This document shows positions 46,723 through 56,682 of a stretch of 64,000 bases of DNA, one piece after another. The stretch lies in assembly GCA_948567375.1 (NCBI GenBank), contig OX419758.1, positions 3,353,001-3,417,000 on the forward strand, given 5' to 3'. The position numbers were made by a program, and so were the translations under genes. The notes under the pieces are model-generated. The model searched no databases and was not told the origin of the DNA. It saw nothing but the letters and a program-made list of their open reading frames with translations. Source of the stretch: Lunularia cruciata (taxonomy: Eukaryota; Streptophyta; Marchantiopsida; Lunulariales; Lunulariaceae). Position 1 is the stretch's first letter; every line of letters starts with the position of its first letter.

Positions 46723-48284
46723 ATGGCAGAAATCTGGGGATACGAAAAGATAGTTGATGGGCCTGACATGAGAAATACTCAGGAAGGAGATTGGCTCATA
46801 GCATTCCATAGCATTCAACACCCAACCAATTTCATCAAGTGGTGTTGGCTAGACAAACATCAGATTCAAACTGCTGTTTTGGGAATTTGGGAGATTGATC
46901 TAGATGTAATGGGGCTCAAAATAACTCTTGGACTTCACTATCCACGGCCAGAGGTATTCTTCAAACCTTCCTCATTGTTTTCTTTTCATTCCACCTCAAG
47001 ATTTTCATTTATTTCAGGTTTATTGCTTCCAAATCATCAGCGCCTCCCAGCCTGTCTTGCATCACCTCCCAGTGCCTCCCAGTGCCTCCCAATGCCTCCC
47101 AACATCCTCCAATGCCATCCAACGCCATCCCAAACCCTAAATCCCTACGTGCAAGCGCCTTCCCCACGTGGCACCCAGTGTTTCTGCGGGGCCATGTGGC
47201 ACCAGCAACCCTGCGGACCTCCTTGTGTCTCCTCCCTATCCCACAGCGCCCACTAGCATCTATGCACGTCGTCCAACGCCATCCCTAGCCCCTAAACCCC
47301 TATGCGCAAGCATCTTCCCGTGATCCTGTGTGGCACCCAGCGGCTCCCTTGTTGTCTTGCAGCGCCATCCATCGCAGCTGCGCATGCAGGCACCATCCAT
47401 AGGCGCCCTCGTGCGGCATCAAGCGCCCTTCTAGCACTGTGCGGGGGCCACCGGAGGTCAGGAGCGCCTCTCCGTGCCATCGAGCGGCTCCTAATAGCGG
47501 CTCACAGTGGCAACCAGTGGCAATGCGCGGCAACCCATGGCTCTTTTGAGTGTTAATACTGTCCGTGAGCATCTTCGAGCGGCACCCCCTGAGCTTGAGT
47601 CCTTGGGAGAGAAGTTTGAGCTGATATTTTTGGTGGGTTTTGCAGGTCATTCTATGTACAAAGTTTATGAGTTCATGGGACAAGGTCTCTTGCACAGGTT
47701 TGGTAAGAGGTAGGCAGTTTCAATTGACTGCATATATAGTTAGAGATGCACTTGCCATGCCAAGGGAGAGAACACCAAGACAGAGGACAGTTCCTTACAC
47801 AACTGTTTCAGACTGGTTTCCACAAAGGGACAAGGTTGCAAAAAGATATCTTGCAAGGCAATGTGTATATCCTGCATTTTGAGCTTTCTTCTAGTTGATG
47901 GGTGCACTTGTTGCACTCACTATTAGGCCCAAGATTGTACATGGGCATTTGGTACTCAACACCAAGACCAAGTTGAGGAGATTTAGTGTGTAGGATTATG
48001 ATTGGGGAGAGTTATCTTTTAGAGCTATCATTGCAGAGATGGGGAGTTTGCAAAGCCAATTGAGGAGTCCTAAGGGGCGTAGGTTCAGAGTCACCTTCCT
48101 TGGATAGATACTCACGCATCTCTTTATGGAGAGAGGTTTCATTCCAAAGGAGGACTTGATGTACCTAAGAGATGGAGAGGAGGAGATTATACACAAGGGA
48201 GAGCATGATGATGATCATGAAGATGCAGATAGCTCGGATGAGGACGAGACTACTGATGATGGGGAGGATGAGGATGGTGAGTGA
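46723..48284 (+). pseudogene. Unrecognised intron-containing ORF with acidic tail
   Basis: The ATG at 46723 (AACCATGGC context) opens 77 codons to a GT at 46954. A TTTTGCAG acceptor ends at 47645. Splicing them keeps frame 0, which then continues to 48284 with only four stops (TGA 47880, TAG 47889-47894 region, TAG 47991, TAG 48105). Blocks include IWGYEKIVDGPDMRN, RQRTVPYTTVSDWFPQRDK, RYLARQCVYPAF and RPKIVHGHLVLNTKTK. The end is a run of mixed Asp and Glu. I do not recognise it. It may be a retroelement accessory gene or a decayed host gene. The exon model is inferred. Confidence 0.5.
47030..47540. repeat. GC-rich segment with decamer repeats inside the putative intron
   Basis: TGCCTCCCAG/TGCCTCCCAA units recur at about 47065-47100. 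They are followed by a C-rich stretch built from GCAGCGCCATCC and GGCACCAG variants. Frames here are open only because of base composition and are not called as genes. Confidence 0.55.
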
Positions 48285-48306
48285 TTGATTGATTAGGTTT
48301 GATTTT

Positions 48307-48310
<4 letters not shown>

Positions 48311-48358
<48 letters not shown>
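48311..48358. repeat. (AT)24 microsatellite
   Basis: An uninterrupted AT dinucleotide run between the acidic-tail pseudogene and the C4 element. Confidence 0.97.
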
Positions 48359-48361
<3 letters not shown>

Positions 48362-48572
48362 TATATTCGTATGTTGGAAAACATACAAAGTTCTTTTGTA
48401 TATACCATTACCGGATTTAATAAATGAGTTCATTTAAGAAGATTGAATTAATGAACTTGTGAATTTGTATATTTTTTAATTCAAATATGAATTTGTACTT
48501 GATGGATAACTAAATGTACCACTTGTGAACAGGTGTTCGACAGATTAGTGTTGAGACACATCCCTTACCCTT

Positions 48573-50543
48573 TTAGGCTAATTTGGCCTATTCATTACTT
48601 TGTTAGCCCTAACTAACTTTGTCACTCCATATTGTTATATATATCCCCACCGCTAGTTGGTGATGTCCTTGTTGCCATTGAAGCTTCAAACTCTTGGATG
48701 ACAATTTGTGCATTCTAGAAATGAGAAAGAGGTTCCCAAGTGGCATCATGAAGGAGATACTCTTTCCAAAGGATCTTGTACTCCGTATGTTGTCGATGGC
48801 CTTGTTGAACATGGTAACATGCAAGGATATGATCAACTTTGTATTCCTCTTGATCATTGATAAGGATAGGAGGAGGAGGAGGTTGGATATGAGAGGAAAA
48901 AGAATATGGGTGAGGAAAAAAAGTTTTCAACTTGGAAATGTGAAAGACAAGGTGGATGCACATAAGATAAGGCAAGGCAAGTCGATAAGCAACAAGAGAG
49001 ATGATTTGGGTGACATCAAATGGTCCTATCCAATTAGGTGCAAGTTTACAAACTTAGGAAGCAAGTGGAGGGGTAGGTAACTATAGGAGAGCATGACCAT
49101 ATCACCCACTTGAAAGGTGAGATCACAATGATGGTGGTCCGCACATTGTTTCTGATAGTTTTGAGCAACAAGGAGATGAGATTTAGCTTGTTGGAAGGAT
49201 TGGGATATGGTGGTCAAGAAGTTGGAAGTATGAGGAACATGAGAGGGAGGAGGAGAAAGAAGAAAATATGGAACAAGTGGATCTTGGCCAAAATGAAGGA
49301 AGAAAGGAGAGAATCTAGTGCTTGCCTACTTGGAATTATTATATGCAAACTACGTAGCTGTAAGACATTCATCCCAATTGGTATGGTGGATGTTAACGAA
49401 GGCACAAAGCATATCCTCCAAGGTGCAATTTGTGCATTCAATTTGTCCATTAGTTTGAGGTAGGCCATAGACAAAGAAGGCTTGGTGTCAAGTATTTGGA
49501 AGATTGCTTGCCAAAATTTCCCATTGAATTGAAGATCACAATTGGAGATGAGTACATAAGGTATCCCATGATGCTTAAGATGATGTCAAAGTAAATCTAC
49601 ACTAATGTTGGAGCATCTACAATATCAAAGGTCGGTGCCAAATGGAGTTGCTTATTAAGCTTATCCACAAACACCACAATTGTTGTGTGATCTTGCTTCA
49701 TCTTGGGCAAGGATGTGATGAGATCCAAGCTCACGTGTTCCCATCAAGAAAATGGAATGGGGAGTGGTTGAAGGAGTCCGCTCAATTTTTGGCTGTTGGA
49801 ATTGTTGTGTTGGTAGCTCTCACATGATTGGACAAATTCTCAAACATTTTTTTGCATGTTGGGCCACTACCATTGGCGTTGGAGAGTACCCAAGGTCTTG
49901 TCCACACCCATGTGACCAGCGATTTGTAAGTCATGGGCTTCTTGGTTAGAACATAAATCCAATTCTCACAAAATAGAAGGCCTTCCTTGAAGGAGAATGT
50001 GTTGTACTACTTGTCACATGTTGGAAGACAATCTTGTACCATCTGAAAGAAAGGATCTTGTTGTAAAGCGGTCTTAAACTTGATTTGGACTTTTCAGTCA
50101 ATTGATACCGTCATAATTGCCATCGTGATGAGAGGAAGCGACTCCAAATCAAGTCATCATGATAGGGCATTAGGGATGATGTGGAACTGATTGGGTTTAT
50201 ACTCAAGTTTGATATCAAAAAATTGTAGTTGTTCTTTCCATTAATGATGTCAACTCTTCATGTGTTCCAAGTGTAATGTCTACAACAAAGGTTTGTGATC
50301 AATTTTCATGATCACTTGTTTCCCCAAGAGATAATGACTCCATACCTTGGTCACATATATCATTGCTAGTTATTCCCAATCTCAAGTAGAGTAATTCCTT
50401 TCTATTGTATTTAGTCAGCGAGACACAAAAGGCAATGAGATGTAATACATCTAGGAATTTCTATTGCAACATGACTCCAATTGCAAAGTTAGAAGCATTT
50501 AAATCAACCACACAAGGTAGTTGAGGATCATATGGTTGAAGAA
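48573..50543 (-). pseudogene. pol: C-family element C4 (LTR stub, chromodomain, integrase, RNase H)
   Basis: Antisense. The start of a 3' LTR (TATAACAATATGG at 48639 downward) is cut off after about 65 bases. Upstream come a degraded chromodomain (about 48660-48850), the integrase C-terminal domain (YQKQCADHHHCDLTFQVGDMV near 49080-49140), the integrase core, the zinc finger (to about 49960) and RNase H (ending near 50500). It is colinear with C. It is interrupted by element F at 50544; the 5' remainder would lie beyond the window. Confidence 0.83.
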
Positions 50544-51280
50544 TGTAATACTCCAAGGACAAGAGAAGAGAGAGAAACACAAATTACACACTCAACATTT
50601 GGTGCCCCAAAGGAGCACCTTCTCTTTATTATATAGACAAAGAGGATCTCCTCCAAGGAAGCTCCACCATAGGATTAGGCACACAGATAGGTGATATGTC
50701 AGCAAGCTCCATCCTTGGATTATTTACTTGGATGGGTGACATGTTGGTCTAGGTCCTATCTGGTTGGTCAAACAAGCTTTGACCGGAGGGAATCTTTAGA
50801 GAATCTTCTTGTAGGAGTCTCAAAATCACATAAGGTATTGTTGGAAAGATCTTGATGAGACAAACCAAGGGGGAGGGAAGGCTAGCCTTTCCTTCATTGG
50901 GGGGGGGGGGAATCTGTACATTTTTTAGGCCTAATTCATCCGTTTAGGTCTCCAAAATTGCCTTCAAAGATTTTAGGCATATTTTGATTCCTACTCTATT
51001 AGTAGAAATCCCCTTTTGGTGGTACCTCTTTCTGATCTATTTAGTCTATCATGTGTAACATCCTCCCAGATGTTACCAAACCAATTCTCACCTTTAAATC
51101 ATATGTCTAGCTATTGGTTCTAAGGTTCTCAAGTCTATTTTGGTTTCTGCACTATTAGTAGAAGTACTCTTTTGGTGATACTTCTATCTGATCTATTTTG
51201 ACCATCATGTATAACATCATTCTAGATGTTACTTAACCAAATTTCACATCTAGATCATATGGCTAGCTCTTGCTATTACA
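50544..51280 (-). repeat. 3' LTR of element F
   Basis: The antisense reading runs TGTAATAGCAAGAG...GTATTACA. It has the same internal duplicated block as F4. A run of twelve G (50899-50910) interrupts it. TG/CA ends and the adjoining purine tract define the limits. Confidence 0.9.
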
Positions 51281-51293
51281 TACCTTCCTCCTT

Positions 51294-52582
51294 TTAAGAC
51301 ACAACGTCCTTGTTGTGCAATTGTTGCTCAAATGCTTGCACCAACACCGGTGCATGTGTCAAATTGGCAGCGGGCTCCCAGGTTGCTTCATAGAGGGGGT
51401 AACGTTTCCATTGTACTAGATAGTCCACCCGTGGATGGCGCGTATTCTCCAAAAACATGCATGTGTTTTTGGAGAATACGCTCCACTTCATATTCCTCTA
51501 TGCCATCAATGAGTGTTGGACAAGGTCAAATATCTTAGGTGGAATGACCCTAGCTTGAGCAGGGAGCATATTTGCATAGTAGGGAAACATGGAACACGAG
51601 ATGGATCTTCATGTGTGGTGGTAGCTCAAGGTGATTGGCCACAGTGCTGACGCGACAAAGAATCAAAAAAGGCCCAATAAAACAAGGTCTGAGCTTATGA
51701 GGTCCAACTAATGTGAGGTTGGTTGTTGATAGCCACACTTGATCCCCAACATTGAACTCCATGTGCCTACGGTGTGCATCAACATATTGCTTCTATTGAT
51801 TTTGTGCAATCTGTAATCTATGCTTGGCGTTCTCCACACCTTGTTGGATTTTAGAAACAAACGTGTTGACTGCATCAACCTTGGTAGCCACTGGACGGAT
51901 CTTCATCAAGCTAGAAGGTGTGAAGGGATACCCACCATACATGAGGAAGAACGGAGTGACTTGGGTGGATACATTCACTGAATTGTTGTAAGCAAATTCC
52001 ACCGAACGGGAGTAGGGTGTCCCACCTCTCTTGCTCTTCTAAGGTGAAGCCGCGTAACATATCTTCAATCGTGTGATAAGCCCGCTTTGTTTGGCCACCT
52101 ATTTGTGGGTGGTAAGCTGTGGACATAGCCAACTTGGTTTTGAAGAAACCAAAGAGTGTTTGCCAAAACAAACTAGTGAATTGAGTGCCTCTATTAGTGA
52201 TAAGTACTCTACACAAGCCATGGTGAGAGAAGACTACATCTAAGTATAATTGAGCTAGTTGTGGAGCGGTCACATCCTTGGTGGTAGGGCATACATGAAT
52301 CATTTTGATGAGCCGGTCCACAAAGACCACGATGGAGTCAAACCCTGAGGTGGTCTTGGATAATTCATAGATGAGATCCATACTCACTTGTTCCCAACGT
52401 TGGGTAGGCGTGGGGAGAGGTTGAAGGAGCCTTGCAGGAGCTTGATTAGAAGCTTTGTTCTGTTGACAAAGTAGGCAGCTGTGCACATAGTCCATCACAT
52501 CGTTGCTCATCTTAGGCCAATAGTAATGGCGCTGGATTGCATCCAAGGTCTTGTCCACTCTGACATGACCTGCAATGGCCAA
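51294..52582 (-). pseudogene. pol: Integrase and chromodomain of F
   Basis: Zinc finger HVRVDKTLDAIQRHYYWPKM with SCLLCQQNK, complete. The core has DLIYELSKTTSGF and ITNRGTQF (Asp to Asn at the second catalytic position) and GGQTKRAYHTIED, where Glu is expected after GQT. The C-terminal domain is at 51762-51550 (FNVGDQVWLSTTNL) and the chromodomain at 51491-51294 (DYLVQWKRYPLYEATWEP). At least two frame changes. The chromodomain places F among chromoviruses. Confidence 0.9.
51440..51481. repeat. Perfect 18-bp inverted repeat with 6-base loop
   Basis: Arms 51440-51457 and 51464-51481 (GCGTATTCTCCAAAAACA and its reverse complement) around TGCATG, located in chromodomain-proximal coding sequence of F. 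Confidence 0.95.
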
Positions 52583-52795
52583 ATCATGCTAATCATGCTA
52601 TGAATGCTATGAATCATTATGCTAGAATGGTGGTGCATAATTTTGGGACATTTGGGATCCATAATCTACCATCACAAAAAGTGAGTCCTTGGGTGTTAGT
52701 GATGCCTTTGGATGATTGCGCTTCTACAATCTATGGATCAGTTTTTGTAGCAGCCCAAATCTCTGGCCAGAATTCAGGGTTAATCTTAACCTCTG

Positions 52796-53992
52796 TCACC
52801 AAGTTGTTTGCCATTGGCATGCGGGGAATGCATCTACAAGTTGATTCTTACTTTCCATGTATGTGATTGTCATGTTGAAGTGTTGTTGCCACTTTGCCCA
52901 CCGAATCTGGCAACAAGATAGATCCTTCTGCGTCTTGAGGTAGACTAGAGGTTTGTGGTCTATCTCTACTACAAATGCCTTCTTGCCTAGATAGTGCTTC
53001 CAATGCTTGGTTGCCAGAACGATGGCTAGCTCTTCTTGTTCTATGGTGTGGTAGTTGCGCTCTACCGGTAACAACTTTGGAGAGAAATATGCAATTGGAT
53101 GTCATCCGTGATGCCACTCTTGTTGTAGGACTGCTCCTATTGCTACGCTTGATGCATCTATAGCTAACTTGATTGGACGTTTTGGGTCATACCACTTCAA
53201 GATTGGTGCATGTAGCAAGGTGGCTTTCAATTCTTGAAAGGATAACTCTTGTGCGGTTCTCCATGTCCACTTCTTCCCCTTGCCAAGTAGTATTGTTAAA
53301 GACTATGCAACCTTGGAGAAGTCCTTGAAAAATCTACAATAGAATCCTGTCAACCCCAAGAAGCTCTTGAGTTGAGTCTGATCTTCTAGGGCACTCCATT
53401 TTTGAATGCCCTCTGCACTTACTCTATGCCCCAAGTAGTCTATTTCAGACTTGCCAAACTTGCACTTTGAGATTTTGGCATACAATCAATTCTATCTTAG
53501 GATCTGGAGGACTTCTTGTAGATGTTGTTTGTGTTCCATCATTGTGCTATTGTATACTAAGATATCATCCAAGAAGACAATGACAAACTTATCCAAGTAT
53601 GGATGAAATATGTCATTCATTAGACTCATGAAAGTGGTAGGTGCATTGGTGAGGCCAAAAGGCATCATAAGATACTCAAAGTGGCCATACTTGGTTTGAA
53701 AGGCAGTTTTGTACACATCCTCTTCTATAATTTGGATTTGATTGTAACCACTCTACAAGTCCAATTTGGTGAAGTATCTTGCTGCATGGAGTTGATCAAA
53801 CAGGTCATCCATGCAAGGTAAGGGGTATTTGTTCTTCATTGTTTGTTGATTGAGACCTTGATAGTCAATGTACATGCACATTGTACCATCCTTCTTCTTC
53901 ACAAACAAGACATGAGCCCCATATGGTGATACGCTAGGTTGGATGAACCCCTTCTGTAGCATCTCCTCAATTTGAGTCTTACACTCCTCCAA
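52796..53992 (-). pseudogene. pol: RT and RNase H of F
   Basis: [22 protein letters not shown] (about 53920-53861), [13 protein letters not shown] and active site VFLDDILVY (about 53587-53561). The connection has SEIDYLGHRVSAEGI and FLGLTGFYCRFF. RNase H near 53117-52796 retains ATKHWKHYLGKKAFVVEIDHKPL. Frames are split by single-base changes at about 53490 and 53750 and by stops. Confidence 0.88.
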
Positions 53993-54400
53993 CTCATAAG
54001 GTGATATGCAATATGGGGCATTATAAGGAGGTGTCTTCCCCAGGAGTGTCTCAATTTTATGATCTACTCTCCTTTTTGGTGATAATCATGAGGGCAGATC
54101 ATCGGGAAAGATATGTTGAAATTCATCCACCATAGCTTTCAATTTCTCAAGAATTTTTCCATCGAGTTGTGCACTCTAGACTTCTCTTCTTAGACCCATG
54201 AAACATCTATTGGTCTTATAGACAGTTGCCGTCCCTATGACATATAGAGGCAGATCCTACTTGGGTGATTTTTCTTTAACTCCAATGATTGACCATTGGT
54301 GGGTTCTCACTACTTTCTTCCTCCAATCTACCATAGGGTTGTAATGCTCCATCCATGGCATGCCTAAGATTGCATCATAACGAGCTAATTGTATCACTCA

Positions 54401-54628
54401 CTACTCAATTGCTTCCTGATATTCTCCTACAAAGAGTGTGACCCGTCTAGGTAATGATTCAATCCTCTTTGTTTGTCCATTAGGCAACTCTACTTCTTCA
54501 CTCCCATCTCTCTTTAGATCCATTCCCAATCTTATTGCAACAACGCGAGATAAGAAATTCTCTATTGCTCTCGGATTGATTAATACTCTCACTTGATTGC
54601 CTTCTAGGACTCCATTCATGACAATCAA
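54401..54628 (-). pseudogene. Protease region of F with altered active site
   Basis: A 75-codon frame. Where plant gypsy proteases have L-I-D-S-G-A-T, it reads VLINPRAIENFLS. The catalytic Asp is Asn, and the invariant Gly after the next residue is Arg. F2 has DPRA at the same place, so the Arg is shared by both copies. The rest fits a retropepsin fold (GMDLKRDGSEEVELPNG). Confidence 0.75.
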
Positions 54629-54779
54629 TTGTGAGGTTGCCTTTCAAGATCTTTGCACATTAGTCTTCTTCCTTCCCTCACTTATCTTCTTCCTTACTGA
54701 GCCAGTAAGGTCGTGAGCTACATTTACTTGCAATCTTTGTTTTCCAAAGTGTTTTCCACCTCCTCCTCTTCAATGCGCC

Positions 54780-55812
54780 TCTCCATGTTGTTCAAAGATC
54801 ACTTGTATGAAGGCACTTGCACTCTAGGGAAATGAGTGCGACAGTTGGTAGATATGTGCTGAATACGGCCACAATTGTAACAACGGCGTTGTTCTCCTCA
54901 AGTTCCTTCTCGTCATGGGACTCCATCTCTTTGTTCTTCTACCCGTCCACGCTCCCCTTGAAGCGGTCATGCTCCTCAATCTCAAAATCAAAGGTTGCCC
55001 AATTCCATTGGTACAAGTCCACCCATGTATGGCATTTCTGCCCAATAATGTTGAGGTGGAACTACTCCTTCACTTCCACCCAATGCTTTTCCTATTCTTT
55101 GTGCACAAGCAATGGCTTCAAATACCTTGTGAGGATTTTGCACCATGACTTCTTGGCAAATCCGCTCCTTTAACCCTTGTTTGAAGTTATTGAGAGCCTC
55201 TATTGGACTCATGTCAGTTATTGCAACTTGTAGATCCAGAAATGCCTCCACATACTCTTGTATGCTATTCTTTTGTCTCAATCCCCATAATCGGGTTTGA
55301 GCCATCTGCACAAAATCCACCGATTTGAAATTCTTCAATAATCCTTCTTGCATTGATGTCCACATGACCTCCCTTCTCTCTGCCAACATGGATCATTCCC
55401 AAGCATCATACCATGTGAGGGCTTTATCGGTCAAGTACCCACATGCAAACACGCCTGTAGCATGCTTTGTGATCTCTATTGAGAACAATTGGAAATATTG
55501 ATTCATTCTTGAGATCCAATTTTCCACTACCCCCATCATACGCTGCTCTTTGTAAGGCTTGATGTTGAAGGTCTTCTTCATCCAGAGTAGCAATGTGGCT
55601 TCATCATTGATAGGGTTTGTAGGTACAGGTGCTTCTCTAAGTACTTCAGTTGTAGGAACTAGGTTTTGAGATGGCTCTTCTTCTTGCATGGCTTGATCGT
55701 TCTTGAGGATCTTCACTTAACTTTGTAATGTCTCCATGGTCATCTTAATCTCTCAAAATTCATTTAACATCCCTTGCATTCCTTGCACCAGCTCTTGCAA
55801 TTGTGGATCCAT
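54780..55812 (-). pseudogene. gag: gag of F
   Basis: It starts at the ATG 55812-55810. Capsid-like blocks: TLLLWMKKTFNIKPYKEQ, ACGYLTDKALTWYDAWE, GLLKNFKSVDFV, and IQEYVEAFLDLQVAIT followed by LNNFKQGLKERI. One zinc knuckle, CYNCGRIQHISTNC (C-x2-C-x4-H-x4-C), lies near 54840-54880. At least one frame change, near 55390. Confidence 0.85.
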
Positions 55813-56554
55813 GGTTCCTACAACACTCAATTGCTAATGTCTACTTCAATATAGAGTCAATATGATCACTTTGGAAGGCGTACATGTGACAACCCGGCAA
55901 ATATCACTTTTGCGGTAATTGGGTCAGTAGAGTTTGTTCCCGTAGAGATACTATCCAGAATTGGTTGAATACAAAGACAAAAGTCACAATTGCAGTTCTT
56001 CTTGATTGCTTCTTTAATCTCTTAGGTAGAAACTACACCCAGAAGAGAGTAACAAGCTCACAATCTTGACAACTTGTCACAAATACACACATAATCACAT
56101 CATAGCAAAGTCTGTCCAAACAACTCTTGATTGTGATGATTCAGATTCTCCCGAAGACGGCACTTCACTGTGAAGACCGATTTTGCCTCAGAATTGTGTT
56201 CCACCCCTCCACTGAAGGCATAACTTCCTTGATCAAAATTGCTTCACATCAACTTCGTGTTGCACTCACCAATGCAGAATACTACCAACACTACAATTCC
56301 TCTCAGATCTGTCAAGGCATTGCTCCAATGCACTTCACTCAAGATCAAACACACAAAATGAAGATCAAGGCTGCAGATTCCAACATCCACAACACACACT
56401 GACTTGCTCTTTGGAATTCTCCACACACTCACAAACACAAACACAAAATTGATAATCGGAATTAAGCTTAAGCAATGAGTACTAGGAACAACACTTCACT
56501 TTATCTATCTTCAGAAATATGAATACTGAATAACATCGTACTGTGATTGCTCCA

Positions 56555-56563
56555 CTTAAATAC
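56555..56563 (-). promoter_or_regulatory. Conserved TATA-like box in LTR B4
   Basis: Antisense GTATTTAAG, in the same place as in B1, B2 and B3, about 120 bases downstream of the U3 ORF stop. Confidence 0.55.
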
Positions 56564-56682
56564 TGAAACAAACGGCAGACTTGCCTACCTAGGCACCACT
56601 TCGTAACATCTCTTCCTACCTATAGATCCTAATTGACAATCTATCTCTTCATATCTGCCTCTTCCTATCTCCAAATTGACTT

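Larger units (their letters stand above)
50544..55884 (-). mobile_element. Chromovirus F (antisense), 3' LTR to leader
   Basis: Antisense order: leader, gag, protease, RT, RNase H, integrase, chromodomain, purine tract (about 51281-51298), 3' LTR. The left end abuts C4 RNase H, so F inserted into C4. Element D inserted into the F leader. The F PBS and 5' LTR are displaced beyond the right edge. Coding parts are broken but recognisable in every domain. Confidence 0.92.

Noticed and set aside
47030-47560. Long open frames on both strands in the GC-rich segment (for example antisense 47300-47695)
   Set aside because: They follow from C-rich repeat composition, overlap on both strands and show no domain; the segment fits an intron between two in-frame exons.
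48311-48358. (AT)n run as an origin or scaffold-attachment site
   Set aside because: A plain dinucleotide microsatellite gives no evidence for either role.
50899-50910. Run of twelve G in the F LTR as a quadruplex or regulatory site
   Set aside because: A single homopolymer in one decayed LTR copy, absent in F4; it may be slippage or an assembly artefact.
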